Positions 1 to 9,517 of a stretch of DNA of 64,000 nucleotides are shown here, in pieces (the first letter of the stretch is position 1; every line of letters begins with the position of its first letter). The notes under the pieces were generated by a model. That model saw only the letters and a list, made by a program, of their open reading frames with translations, made no database searches and had not been told where the DNA came from. This DNA is from Litorimonas sp964511495 (GTDB lineage Bacteria > Pseudomonadota > Alphaproteobacteria > Caulobacterales > Maricaulaceae), in NCBI GenBank assembly GCA_964511495.1, contig CAZEFT010000009.1, forward strand, positions 56,539-120,538, in the 5' to 3' direction. The translations under genes were made by a program, and so were the position numbers.

Positions 1-124
1 CAATACATATCTTTATGTCACATATAAGTGTTCAAAAGCCCTTGCCGCATTGTGTCAGCACATCGCGCAGGATAAGACCAACGTGTGATGCTGAACGTAT
101 GAACCACAGCAATAAGAGGCGACG
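1..124. other. Upstream flank, no gene seen
   Basis: No open reading frame or clear RNA gene is visible here. The last bases before position 125 contain a purine-rich AAGAGG, a good ribosome-binding site for the MoxR gene. The stretch probably holds that gene's promoter, but I cannot assign -35 and -10 boxes with confidence. Confidence 0.4.
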
Positions 125-967
125 ATGAAATTTGACGGCACGAAAAACTATGTGGCAACGCAAGACCTTAAAATGGCGGTTAATGCGGCCATTACATTAC
201 AGCGGCCACTTCTGATCAAAGGCGAGCCCGGCACAGGTAAAACCGTTCTGGCACATGAAATTGCAGAGGCACTGGATACACCTCTTTTAGAGTGGAACAT
301 CAAATCTACGACCAAAGCGCAGCAAGGGCTATATGAATATGATGCGGTTGCCCGTCTTCGAGACTCGCAACTCGGCGATGACCGGGTTCATGATATTCAA
401 AATTACATTAAACGCGGACAGGTCTGGAATGCCTTTACGGCGGAAAAGCGCCCTATCCTCTTGATTGACGAAATTGACAAGGCCGACATCGAATTTCCGA
501 ATGACCTTTTACACGAACTCGATAAAATGAGTTTCCATGTCTATGAGACGGGCGAGACAGTGACCGCCAAAGAGCGCCCCATCATCATTATCACATCAAA
601 TAATGAAAAAGACCTGCCCGACGCTTTTCTGCGTCGCTGTTTTTTCCATTACATTCAATTCCCTGATGAAGAGACGATGAAACAAATTGTTCAAGTTCAC
701 TTCCCGGATATAAAGTCTCGTCTGCTCTCCGCCGCTCTAAAGCGTTTCTTCGAAGTGCGCGATATGCCGGGCCTCAAGAAAAAGCCAAGCACGTCAGAGC
801 TCTTAGATTGGCTGAAATTACTCTTGGTCGAGGATATTGATCCTGAAACCCTGCGTGAAACCGACAAGACAAAGATGATTCCCCCCCTTCACGGTGCGTT
901 GCTCAAGAATGAGCAGGATGTGCATCTATTCGAACGTCTGGCCTTTTTGACGCGACGTGAGGGATAA
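125..967 (+). CDS. MoxR-family AAA+ ATPase
   Basis: A 280-residue single-domain AAA+ ATPase. Walker A GEPGTGKT lies at residues 33-40, Walker B ILLIDEID near 111-118, and sensor-1/arginine-finger segments follow (IITSNNEKDLPDAFLRRC). MoxR ATPases act as chaperone-like remodelers, usually with a von Willebrand factor A partner that inserts metal cofactors or matures enzymes. Such partners are normally adjacent, but here the only CoxE-like VWA gene is about 12.5 kb away at 13,440. The start has AAGAGG at a good distance. The fold assignment is firm; the client protein is unknown. The next gene, dnaB, is 131 bp downstream and probably transcribed separately. Confidence 0.9.
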   Translation: MKFDGTKNYVATQDLKMAVNAAITLQRPLLIKGEPGTGKTVLAHEIAEALDTPLLEWNIKSTTKAQQGLYEYDAVARLRDSQLGDDRVHDIQNYIKRGQVWNAFTAEKRPILLIDEIDKADIEFPNDLLHELDKMSFHVYETGETVTAKERPIIIITSNNEKDLPDAFLRRCFFHYIQFPDEETMKQIVQVHFPDIKSRLLSAALKRFFEVRDMPGLKKKPSTSELLDWLKLLLVEDIDPETLRETDKTKMIPPLHGALLKNEQDVHLFERLAFLTRREG

Positions 968-1098
968 TAACAAGTTCTGAACTCAGACTTATCCCCACTA
1001 TCCCCATAAGTTATCCCCGTGTATAACTCATTGCCTATTCAGGAATATGTTCCTATAATTTGAACTGACAAACTTAGGAATCAGAGTAATCAGGACAT

Positions 1099-2592
1099 AT
1101 GGTCTTTACAGTAGATAACGATACCGATGTCGGCGGAAATGCCAATTTGGACACCACCCCTCACTCATCTGAGGCCGAACAAGCGCTGTTAGGTGCCTTG
1201 CTCTATGATAATGAAGTTTATCACCGAGTCAGCGGCATTGTAAAAGCCAAGCATTTTTACAATCCCATTCACGTTCGGATTTACGACTCTATCTCGACAT
1301 TGATTGAGCACGGCAAGCTGGCGGATGCGATTGTTCTTAAAAACCGTTTCAGCCAAGATGAAACCTTAATCGATATTGGCGGTGTAGAATACCTCGCCCT
1401 TCTACTCGACTCAGCGCCTCCAGGCGTAACGGCCCCTGAATACGCCAAACTGATTTTTGACATGGCCATGAGACGCGAGTTGATCCGTCTCGGTGATGAG
1501 ATCAAAAACAATGCTGAAAATCCGGATAGTGATCTCGACGCACAAAGCCAAATCACACAAGCAGAAAGCCATTTGTTCAATTTGGCCGAAATTGGTGGTA
1601 CGCAATCTGGTTTTGTCAGTTTTGAAAATGCTCTGATCCAATCCATTGAAATGGCGAGCGCCGCCTTTACCCGGGACGGTAATCTATCAGGTATGTCTAC
1701 GGGTCTGGTCGATCTGGACCGACAATTAGGCGGATTTCACCATTCAGATTTGATTATTCTCGCGGGTCGCCCCTCTATGGGTAAATCGTCTCTGGCTCTA
1801 AATATTGCCTTTAACATGGCAAAAAAGCACCGCATGGAGCGCGATGAAAACGGCATTGAGAAAACAGTTGATGGCGGCGTTGTAGCGTTCTTCTCATTGG
1901 AGATGTCAGCGGAGCAATTAGCCACACGACTCCTCGCAGAGCATTCCGGCGTGCCCTCACATCGTATCCGCCGCGGTGACATTAATGCGGAACAATATGA
2001 ACATATTCGCGACAGTGCCGATGAAATCAGTCGTATCCCTTTACATATTGATGATACGGGCGGACTTTCTATCGGAGCCCTCGCCGCACGCGCCAGACGG
2101 TTAAAACGCATGGTCGGCCTGGATTGTTTGATCATCGACTATTTACAGCTTTTGACCGGTGGCAACTCCATGAACAGCCAGACCAATCGCGTTCAAGAAG
2201 TGTCGATGATTACGCAAAGCCTCAAATCCCTTGCCAAAGAACTGGATGTCCCTGTTCTGGCGCTGGCTCAGTTGTCACGCCAAGTCGAACAGCGTGATGA
2301 TAAACGCCCGCAACTCTCTGATTTGCGTGAATCAGGCTCGATTGAGCAGGATGCAGATGTCGTGATGTTCGTTTTCCGTGAGGAATATTACCTTGCCCGA
2401 ACCGAACCATCCGAAGGGACGGAAGAGCATATTCAGTGGCAAGAAGACATGGAAAAACTTTATGGCAAAGCCGAAGTCATTGTCGGCAAGCAACGTCACG
2501 GCCCGATTGGCACAGTGAAACTGTCATTTAACGCCGATTTGACAAAATTCGGTAATTTGGCTCCCGAAGACTATGAAGGCGCGGCATTTTAA
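1099..2592 (+). CDS. dnaB: Replicative DNA helicase DnaB
   Basis: A 497-residue DnaB, the hexameric 5'-3' helicase that unwinds the fork and recruits primase. The N-terminal helical domain covers roughly residues 18-125 (HSSEAEQALLGALLYDNE). The RecA-type motor follows, with Walker A GRPSMGKSS near 222-230, the switch segment FFSLEMSAEQLA, Walker B CLIIDYLQLL, and the conserved LRESGSIEQDADVV near the end. Length is typical and no intein interrupts the motor. AGGA sits just before the ATG. It stands alone between the MoxR gene and the glutamate synthase-like gene. Confidence 0.97.
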   Translation: MVFTVDNDTDVGGNANLDTTPHSSEAEQALLGALLYDNEVYHRVSGIVKAKHFYNPIHVRIYDSISTLIEHGKLADAIVLKNRFSQDETLIDIGGVEYLALLLDSAPPGVTAPEYAKLIFDMAMRRELIRLGDEIKNNAENPDSDLDAQSQITQAESHLFNLAEIGGTQSGFVSFENALIQSIEMASAAFTRDGNLSGMSTGLVDLDRQLGGFHHSDLIILAGRPSMGKSSLALNIAFNMAKKHRMERDENGIEKTVDGGVVAFFSLEMSAEQLATRLLAEHSGVPSHRIRRGDINAEQYEHIRDSADEISRIPLHIDDTGGLSIGALAARARRLKRMVGLDCLIIDYLQLLTGGNSMNSQTNRVQEVSMITQSLKSLAKELDVPVLALAQLSRQVEQRDDKRPQLSDLRESGSIEQDADVVMFVFREEYYLARTEPSEGTEEHIQWQEDMEKLYGKAEVIVGKQRHGPIGTVKLSFNADLTKFGNLAPEDYEGAAF

Positions 2593-2707
2593 TCTTAAGG
2601 CCTTCTGCAGTTAGCCTTGTAAATCCGCGCTTTTCCGCATTAGCGAAATCTCAACCATGTCGTGCAACAAAATGGTGTGTTAAAACTAAAACACCATGGA
2701 GGGCACA

Positions 2708-4444
2708 ATGCTCGACACGCATGAGACCCTATCAGACCACTCTTTTGACCCTGCCATGGAGAAGCGGCATCGAGTCGACGGAACGCTTGCCCTAGAACCT
2801 TCCGAGCTGAATGCACGCATTCTCTTTTTCACCCTGATGACAGTATTATTCTGCGGTTTGGCGTTATGGAGCTATGTCTGGCCACCTGCAGCCTGGGGCT
2901 TCATCGGCGGTGTCATGATTTTGGGCCTGGGTCTCTACGACATTTTCCAACGTCGAAAGACAGTTCTTCGCCTTTATCCCGTGATTGGGCATATGCGTTA
3001 TTTATTCGAGGCTATTCGCCCTGAAATTCAACAATATTTTGTAGAATCAGACACGAACGGCATGCCCATAAGTCGTGAATTCAGGGCCCTCGTCTATCAA
3101 CGCGCCAAAAAGGCCCGCGACACACGTCCCTTCGGGACTCTCTTTGATGTTTACCGTGCGGGATATGAATGGATGAACCATTCGGTCGCGCCACGCCCTA
3201 TTACCAATCACAATCCGCGGGTGCGCTTCGGCGGGCCACGCTGTACGCAACCTTATGACGCGTCGCTCCTCAATATTTCAGCCATGAGCTATGGCGCGCT
3301 CAGTAAAAATGCGATCTTGGCACTCAATAAAGGCGCGAAAATCGGTCAGTTCGCCCATAATACAGGTGAAGGCGGAATTAGCCCCTATCACAAACGCTAT
3401 GGCGGCGATCTGATATGGCAAATTGGAACGGGATATTTTGGGTGCCGAACTGAAACAGGGGACTTCGATCCCGACCTTTTCTCCATTCGGGCTGCTTCTG
3501 AACAAGTTAAAATGATTGAGGTCAAGCTTTCTCAAGGCGCTAAGCCGGGTCACGGTGGTATTTTACCCGCGGTAAAACTCACGCCCGAGATTGCAAAAAT
3601 ACGCAATGTACCAATGGGAAAAGATGTCATCTCTCCGGCCGGGCATTCTGCCTTTTCTTCACCAGAAGGACTATTACAATTCATTGATCAACTTAGAACA
3701 CTTTCGGGCGGTAAACCTGTCGGCTTTAAGCTCTGCGTCGGCAATAAATCAGAGTTTCTCGCAATTTGTAAGGCTATGCTCAAAACAGGTCTAACGCCCG
3801 ACTTTATTACCATTGATGGCTCAGAGGGCGGCACAGGTGCAGCACCGATTGAGATGACTAACTCGGTTGGAACGCCTCTGCGCGAAGGACTCCTCTTTGT
3901 GCATAATGCATTGACAGGCATAGGTCTTCGTCAGGACGTCCGCTTGATTGCTTCAGGCAAATCGATTTCGGCTTTTCATATGATACGCTTAATGGCTTTG
4001 GGTGCGGACACTATCAATTCTGCCCGGGCAATGATGATGGCTCTAGGGTGTATCCAAGCGCGAAGCTGTCATAATGACAAATGCCCAACAGGCATTGCCA
4101 CGCAGAAAGCATCCCGCTTCAACGCATTGGATGTAGATTTGAAATCCGAACGCGTTGCCAATTACCAAACCGCAAATATCCATAACCTGCTGGAGATCGT
4201 CGCAGGGGCCGGGCTAGACAGCCCTTCTGAAATCATGCCGCATCACCTTTGCCACCGGGTCGGCAGCCATGATACGCAGACTTTTGCAGAGCTTTATGAT
4301 TATCTTCCAAATGGTGCCTTGTTGACCCCCTCAACTCTTCCAGAGCGTTGGAAAAAGGATTGGAATCGCGCCTCGGCCGAAAGCTGGACAAGTATTCCGA
4401 ACAAGCCCTCTGAAGGTAATTTGCATTACGCTATGGGCTATTAG
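2708..4444 (+). CDS. FMN-binding glutamate synthase family protein (GltB2-like)
   Basis: A membrane-anchored relative of the synthase domain of glutamate synthase. An ATG exists at 2696, but GGAGGG at 2698-2703 places the start at 2708 (578 residues). Two hydrophobic segments lie near the N-terminus (about residues 38-80). The FMN/2-oxoglutarate barrel then shows GEGGISPYH, KPGHGGILP and DGSEGGTGAAP. Three cysteines in the pattern C-x5-C-x4-C (GCIQARSCHNDKCPTG) match the 3Fe-4S ligands of glutamate synthase. There is no glutaminase domain, so it is not a complete GltB. The physiological reaction of this family is uncertain. It converges with the DUF2254 gene, 4 bp away. Confidence 0.85.
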   Translation: MLDTHETLSDHSFDPAMEKRHRVDGTLALEPSELNARILFFTLMTVLFCGLALWSYVWPPAAWGFIGGVMILGLGLYDIFQRRKTVLRLYPVIGHMRYLFEAIRPEIQQYFVESDTNGMPISREFRALVYQRAKKARDTRPFGTLFDVYRAGYEWMNHSVAPRPITNHNPRVRFGGPRCTQPYDASLLNISAMSYGALSKNAILALNKGAKIGQFAHNTGEGGISPYHKRYGGDLIWQIGTGYFGCRTETGDFDPDLFSIRAASEQVKMIEVKLSQGAKPGHGGILPAVKLTPEIAKIRNVPMGKDVISPAGHSAFSSPEGLLQFIDQLRTLSGGKPVGFKLCVGNKSEFLAICKAMLKTGLTPDFITIDGSEGGTGAAPIEMTNSVGTPLREGLLFVHNALTGIGLRQDVRLIASGKSISAFHMIRLMALGADTINSARAMMMALGCIQARSCHNDKCPTGIATQKASRFNALDVDLKSERVANYQTANIHNLLEIVAGAGLDSPSEIMPHHLCHRVGSHDTQTFAELYDYLPNGALLTPSTLPERWKKDWNRASAESWTSIPNKPSEGNLHYAMGY

Positions 4445-4448
4445 ACGA

Positions 4449-5831
4449 CTAACCGCGTCCCCCAACAAAGTTTTGGGTCGATGCTGCGCGCTTATATGCG
4501 CTAGGGTCGTTCAGAACCGAGAGCGACTTCGCATAATGATCCTCCACCGCCTTTGTATCGACGGACGAAAGCAGCGCCTCTTTGGCTGCATCTCTGAAGG
4601 AAGTTAGATAAGTTTTCAGCACTTCTTTGCGGTCTTCATCTTCACATTCCGCCGCTAATTCAGTTAACACCCCCATCATTTTCAAGGTCGTGTTTCGGTC
4701 ACTCGTTATATAAGCGCGAGATTGATCGCAAAGTACAGAAATAAGCCTTTCAAATGTGACGGGATAAGCAATAATACGCAACTTGCCCTCTTCATCGGCT
4801 CTGAAAGGGCTTGGGTCCTCGCTTAACAAGAAGGCCTTCAAAGCACTGTGAAACCAATTGATGCAGTTGATGGCTGTGAACGGATCATTAACGCCCGGCG
4901 ATAGAGCCCGCGCCAAAATTTCAACCAATTCATCGGCCAAAAAGAGCGTGTTTTGATGGGCCGTTCTTTCTCGACCCATGGCAAAAGTTGTCAAAAGTGT
5001 TTTCAGAAAGCTATCGTCCAGAGTTTTGTCAGACCAAAGGCGCAATATCACATCGCCGCGCGTGACAAAGTCACCCGGACGATACTCAATTTTTGCCACT
5101 AAATTTCGTTCTGACACACGCGACAAGAGTGCCTTGTGATTAATGGCTTGAATATAACCTTCCGCTTCCGCCCGCACTTCCGTTGCTTTTAAAACATCAT
5201 AAAAATCCGTATTCACAGCATCGGTGTGGATAGGCTCTCCGATTTCAGCTGCATAACGGCCTTCAATGTCCCGCCGCAAACGTCGCCCAACACGCCCCGT
5301 AATATTCCCTACATTAAGCGTTTCCGGCACATGGTGAATGAAGTAGATCAACACGCCAACGCTCATCAATGTCATAATAAGCGCAACCAACACCGAAATA
5401 TTCGGGACAAAGGCCTCCACGGTGGCCTCTTCCAATTCCTGCCCTGTACGGGCCATGCGTAAAATCAGAAGGCTGAAGATAAATGTCGAGGTAAAGGTTC
5501 CGAGGGTGATCTGATTGCCACGATCGCGCATGAAATTGCCGATAAGCCGCGGCCCATACTGACCGGCTGCGCTCGTAACGGCCACCATCGTAATCGAAAA
5601 TGTTGTTGCTGCGACGCCAATCATAGACCCGGCAATCGTCGCCAATATTGTCCGCGCAGCAGTCGCCTCCCTGGAAAAGAACAGACTATCTGTCGCTATG
5701 TCCAACGTATAATGCTTGTCCAAATAGGTAGTGAGGAAGGCTAAAACAACAGCCCCGAGCCCCATCAGGCTCGGGATAAAATAATAACTGCCTTGCAAAT
5801 CCTGCCAGACTTTTATGAACCTAGCATTCAT
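4449..5831 (-). CDS. DUF2254 family membrane protein
   Basis: A 460-residue predicted inner-membrane protein. Four hydrophobic segments occupy roughly residues 17-37, 60-85, 107-127 and 143-166; a soluble C-terminal part of about 290 residues follows. The pattern (QYGPRLIGNFMRDRGNQITLGTF, then SPGVNDPFTAINC further on) matches the uncharacterised DUF2254 family. Its ATG overlaps the stop of the upstream MscS gene in an ATGA arrangement, implying translational coupling. The partnership with a mechanosensitive channel suggests a role in membrane tension or ion homeostasis, which is inference only. Confidence 0.8.
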   Translation of the reverse strand: MNARFIKVWQDLQGSYYFIPSLMGLGAVVLAFLTTYLDKHYTLDIATDSLFFSREATAARTILATIAGSMIGVAATTFSITMVAVTSAAGQYGPRLIGNFMRDRGNQITLGTFTSTFIFSLLILRMARTGQELEEATVEAFVPNISVLVALIMTLMSVGVLIYFIHHVPETLNVGNITGRVGRRLRRDIEGRYAAEIGEPIHTDAVNTDFYDVLKATEVRAEAEGYIQAINHKALLSRVSERNLVAKIEYRPGDFVTRGDVILRLWSDKTLDDSFLKTLLTTFAMGRERTAHQNTLFLADELVEILARALSPGVNDPFTAINCINWFHSALKAFLLSEDPSPFRADEEGKLRIIAYPVTFERLISVLCDQSRAYITSDRNTTLKMMGVLTELAAECEDEDRKEVLKTYLTSFRDAAKEALLSSVDTKAVEDHYAKSLSVLNDPSAYKRAASTQNFVGGRG

Positions 5832-6859
5832 GCACGTTCCTCCGAGCTTTTTGGAGAACCTTTTGATCCGGAGACTTTATAGCGGGGTTTGGGTTTTGCC
5901 CCCTCTTTTGGCGCGGGCCATCCTTCTCGTTGACCATCTCGATTACCGTCCACGTCTTCGGTTTGATCGTGGAAGAGATGAACTTGTGTTTCGAAGGGCA
6001 TATCTACTCCTGCATCATCCAAGGCGTATTTGACAGCACGTAGGATATCGGATTTTACACCGACCACATCACTCTTCCGACTATCTGTCCACCAACGCAT
6101 TCGAATTGTTACCCAACTTGCGTCTAACCCCCATATAAGTGTCTGCGGGGCTGGGTTGGTCATGACTTCAGAGTGATCTGTCATAATCTTTGAGAGTATT
6201 TCGCACGTGCCGTCAATATCATCTGCATAGCCAATGCCTACATCGTAATGTGTTCGACGAACATCCTCTCCGGTCTTCACCAAAACAGCGTTCGTATAAA
6301 TTTCGCTATTGGGAATGACGGCTCTTTGACCGTCATAGGTTTTGATGATTGTGGCACGCGTTTCAATATGCTCCACGGTGCCTTCAAAACCTGATGCTTC
6401 GATTTGGTCGCCAATTTCAAAAGGTTGACGCAGTAAGATCAGCAAACCTGCCAACCAATTCTGCAAAATGTCTTTAAACGCAAAACCGATAGCGACAGAA
6501 CTCACACCTAAACCGGCGACTATGTTGGCGGGCTCAAGGCTAGGGATTATGATGGTCAAGGCTATGACGCCCCCAAAGAGCAAAATTGCCCATTTAGCAA
6601 ATCCACCGAGTACTTCGCCCAAATTACCACGACCACGGGATTTGAAGCCTTTTTGGAGTATCGTCTGAGTTACTCTGGCCGCAATCCAGAATAAGATGAA
6701 CAACACTAATGCCACGGCAATATTTGGCAGGAGTTTCACAAAGCCGTCGAGCCAACTATCAATTTGCTCAAGCGCTATCTTGGGGTTGAGATCAACTTCA
6801 CCCGCTTTATCTGCGGCAATTTTATTTCCCGCCTCATTCGTTTGGTTATCCTGCATCAT
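5828..6859 (-). CDS. MscS-family small-conductance mechanosensitive channel
   Basis: A 343-residue channel. Transmembrane segments lie near residues 43-66 and 91-110, followed by the pore-lining TM3 (GLGVSSVAIGFAFKDILQNW, then the LLILLRQPF bend). The beta domain begins at FEIGDQIEASGFEGTVEHI and carries the typical RATIIKTYDGQ and VIPNSEIYTNAV segments. Such channels release solutes on hypo-osmotic shock. The first ATG overlaps the DUF2945 stop by one base (TGATG), and the 3' end overlaps the DUF2254 start. The C-terminus is a charged tail rich in K, P and S. Confidence 0.92.
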   Translation of the reverse strand: MMQDNQTNEAGNKIAADKAGEVDLNPKIALEQIDSWLDGFVKLLPNIAVALVLFILFWIAARVTQTILQKGFKSRGRGNLGEVLGGFAKWAILLFGGVIALTIIIPSLEPANIVAGLGVSSVAIGFAFKDILQNWLAGLLILLRQPFEIGDQIEASGFEGTVEHIETRATIIKTYDGQRAVIPNSEIYTNAVLVKTGEDVRRTHYDVGIGYADDIDGTCEILSKIMTDHSEVMTNPAPQTLIWGLDASWVTIRMRWWTDSRKSDVVGVKSDILRAVKYALDDAGVDMPFETQVHLFHDQTEDVDGNRDGQREGWPAPKEGAKPKPRYKVSGSKGSPKSSEERA

Positions 6860-7074
6860 CAGACAGACTCAATCTCGCTATGAGATTTCAGAACTGCGTC
6901 ACCATCTGATTGTTTAATGTAATAGGCCGGTTCATCTTTACTGCCATTGCGGGTCACCTCTGTGCCGTCAATTTTTCGGGTGACTTTCCTTTCATAGACA
7001 GTCTCGATTTCACCTTTCCCCTCACCATTCCCCCAATTCCATTTCACTTGGGTGCCTTCCCTATAAGCTGACAT
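6859..7074 (-). CDS. DUF2945 (hypervirulence-associated TUDOR domain) protein
   Basis: A small protein of 71 residues. A longer reading frame runs upstream to 7149, but AGGAG at about 7082-7086 lies 7 bases before the ATG at 7074 and the conserved sequence begins there. The motif GTQVKWNWGNGEGKGEIETV, with a later PAYYIKQSDG and a K-S-x-S-E ending, is the DUF2945 fold, a small beta-barrel of unknown biochemical role. It is the first gene of a tightly overlapping unit with the mechanosensitive channel and DUF2254 genes. Confidence 0.8.
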   Translation of the reverse strand: MSAYREGTQVKWNWGNGEGKGEIETVYERKVTRKIDGTEVTRNGSKDEPAYYIKQSDGDAVLKSHSEIESV

Positions 7075-7213
7075 AATAATTCTCCTGTTGTGCTGATTAA
7101 ACGGTAATGGCCCGCATTCGTTCCCATGTTTTATCGAATTGACAGGCAAGGATTAAATCAGAATTTCAGCCTTATGCCTTTTCACTGCCCCATTCCTGCT
7201 TTAGGGCGGGCCT

Positions 7214-8341
7214 ATGTCCATCCCTTCGCATACACCCTCTTACTCAACTCGCCCGACTTTGCGTGTCGATTTGGATGCCATCAAAGCAAATTATACGGCG
7301 CTTAAAAATAAGGTCGGAGCCGCGAAAATCGGGGCGTCAGTGAAGGCCGATGCTTACGGATTAGGCGCTGTTCCTGTCGGCAGAGCGCTCTATGGCGCAG
7401 GGTGTCGAATATTCTTCGTTGCGACTGCTGGAGAAGGCAAATTACTGCGCGATGGCATTGGGCCAAACGCGGCGATTTATGTTCTGAATGGGCCTGCCCC
7501 GCGCGACAAAGGGGTGTTATTAGGGGCCAAACTCAAACCGGTTATCAATTCCATGGAACAAGCCCTGTTCTGGGCGGGGGTGTCGCGCGATGTGAACGAT
7601 CCACCTTACACGGCCATTCACATCGACACAGGCATGAACAGGTTAGGCCTTTCCCCAGAAGAGTTGACAGAGCTATCCCGCGACAAAAAACTTTGGCAAG
7701 CTTTGAACCCCGAATGGGTCATGAGCCACCTCGCCTGTGCCCCTGATTCAAAACACCCTATGAATAAGACGCAGCTCAATGCGTTTCGCAAAGCTGCGGC
7801 TCAACTCCCTTTAACCCCCTTATCTCTGGCGAACACGGCAGGAATATATTTGGGGAAACCTTATCACTTCCAAATGGTACGTCCCGGCATTGGTCTTTTC
7901 GGCGGCATGGCAACAACGCGTCCCGAACAGGAAGTTAGTCAATCCGTAGTCTCCTTGCTCGCGCCAGTTTTGCAGGTACGTTACATCAAAGCCGGAGAAA
8001 CCATTGGTTATAATGCCAGCTTCACGGCACCGCATGACATGCGCATTGCCGTTGTAGGCGCAGGCTATGCAGATGGCATCCCTGTCGCACAATCCAATAA
8101 AGGCACAGCCATTATGCACGATATGGAAGTGCCGATCGTCGGGCGCGTCAGTATGGACTTAACAATACTGGATGTGACCGAAGCCCGCTTAACCGTCGAG
8201 ACCGGAGGCGTCGCCCTTTTCCGCGGCTCACACCTCGAAGCAGAGGCAAAGGTCGGTGAAACCTTGAATTATGAGCTTCTCGTTCGTCTCGGCCAGCGCT
8301 GCCGTCGCGATTATTGGAAGCCTAAGAAGGATAAGGACTGA
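7214..8341 (+). CDS. alr: Alanine racemase
   Basis: A PLP enzyme of 375 residues that interconverts L- and D-alanine for peptidoglycan. The PLP lysine is in VKADAYGLGA (near residue 44). The second catalytic base, a tyrosine, is in AGYADGIP, and GRVSMDLTILDV is also conserved. The N-terminal TIM-barrel and C-terminal beta domain are both complete. It diverges from the DUF2945 unit and converges with the aspartyl protease gene, leaving a 49-bp gap with no evident hairpin terminator. Confidence 0.95.
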   Translation: MSIPSHTPSYSTRPTLRVDLDAIKANYTALKNKVGAAKIGASVKADAYGLGAVPVGRALYGAGCRIFFVATAGEGKLLRDGIGPNAAIYVLNGPAPRDKGVLLGAKLKPVINSMEQALFWAGVSRDVNDPPYTAIHIDTGMNRLGLSPEELTELSRDKKLWQALNPEWVMSHLACAPDSKHPMNKTQLNAFRKAAAQLPLTPLSLANTAGIYLGKPYHFQMVRPGIGLFGGMATTRPEQEVSQSVVSLLAPVLQVRYIKAGETIGYNASFTAPHDMRIAVVGAGYADGIPVAQSNKGTAIMHDMEVPIVGRVSMDLTILDVTEARLTVETGGVALFRGSHLEAEAKVGETLNYELLVRLGQRCRRDYWKPKKDKD

Positions 8342-8390
8342 TGTTTGATTACGGTGAAATCCTCATTCTCCCATCAGCGCTCAAAAGGTA

Positions 8391-9434
8391 TTAACGATCA
8401 AAGGGGATGTCATTCGTAGGCGATTGGACGGAGCGTACTCTTCGGAAATCTCTTTTGGGTTTGACCGCCAAAATATCAGCATCAAAATTGACGAAGACTT
8501 CATCCTGATCAAAGAGCTTTATGCCTGCCACCGCAAAGGGTGATTCACCCACCCCTAAAACGGCCAAATTATCTAACTCCATAATGATAAAATCTTTCCG
8601 GCGCCATGAAATTTGCTCTGACAGAAGATTGATAATCTGCGTTTTCGCCTTGGGTTGAAAAAGACCGATGGCCCCCTGAAACTCCCAATCTTCAAGCAAT
8701 TTCTTTCGCGTTTCTTTTAAGGCCGGATAGCGGGCTTCGTTCCAGTTCATAATATTTATATCAGCGCCCGTATCAAACAGGGCCGGGATTGTTTGATTAG
8801 AAAAACTCAAAGGCAAGAAATGTAAATGCCGCTCATCCTCAATATACGGATTGGGATAAAGAGACGTTCTAAGCCATGAGGCCGGAATACTGACGGATAA
8901 GGAGCGAGGAATGAGGCTGAGGGTCTTATTTTGTTTTGAAATCAATAAATGATAATCTTTTAGAACATCCATTCCAATCAAACCGTCATATTTTATATCA
9001 TTGACGGGTTGATTATCCGTTATTTCGCGGTCTTCCAAAACAACCATAACTTGATTTTGAAAATCCAGCTTTCCCATACGCATTTCAGGAATGACAATAC
9101 GGTCACCTTTGCCGATATCTGTAATGCCGTGGATGTTAATTCCACCGTCATAGACAACCTTTTGATTCAAACCGGCAACAGTTGATTTAAATAATGAGCT
9201 GCGTGTCGCTCCTGTGTCCAAAAGCAGCGCCATGGGCTTACCCTCAATCTCAATATCTTTCACAATGAGGAGTCCTCCAGATTGCCTATGGACGGGCAAT
9301 ATAACTGTATCAGAGGATTTAAGAGCGGCGCGAAGCCCCAAACTTTTCTCACTTGTTGTCGCACAAGACGCAAGAAATAGACCCGTCAAAATGATGGAAA
9401 TTAAAAAGCTAAGACATCTATAAATGTTTCGCAT
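8391..9434 (-). CDS. Lipoprotein aspartyl protease, two DTGA motifs (clan AA)
   Basis: A 347-residue predicted lipoprotein with lipobox LASC, Cys24. Two retropepsin-type active-site motifs occur in one chain: LLLDTGATRS near residues 71-80 and PALFDTGADINIM near 216-228. Each is followed by hydrophobic segments such as LIGMDVL and VAGIKLF. Bacterial retropepsin-like enzymes usually carry one DTG and dimerise; two in one chain suggest a pepsin-like intramolecular dimer. Substrate is unknown. Location would be periplasmic, membrane-anchored. Confidence 0.8.
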   Translation of the reverse strand: MRNIYRCLSFLISIILTGLFLASCATTSEKSLGLRAALKSSDTVILPVHRQSGGLLIVKDIEIEGKPMALLLDTGATRSSLFKSTVAGLNQKVVYDGGINIHGITDIGKGDRIVIPEMRMGKLDFQNQVMVVLEDREITDNQPVNDIKYDGLIGMDVLKDYHLLISKQNKTLSLIPRSLSVSIPASWLRTSLYPNPYIEDERHLHFLPLSFSNQTIPALFDTGADINIMNWNEARYPALKETRKKLLEDWEFQGAIGLFQPKAKTQIINLLSEQISWRRKDFIIMELDNLAVLGVGESPFAVAGIKLFDQDEVFVNFDADILAVKPKRDFRRVRSVQSPTNDIPFDR

Positions 9435-9517
9435 GAAATGACGCTACCGAGCTTCCCCTTCAAGGGCAAGCGCTTGCTGTTAAACAAAATGTCATGTCAC
9501 TTACTACAGCGGTCAGT

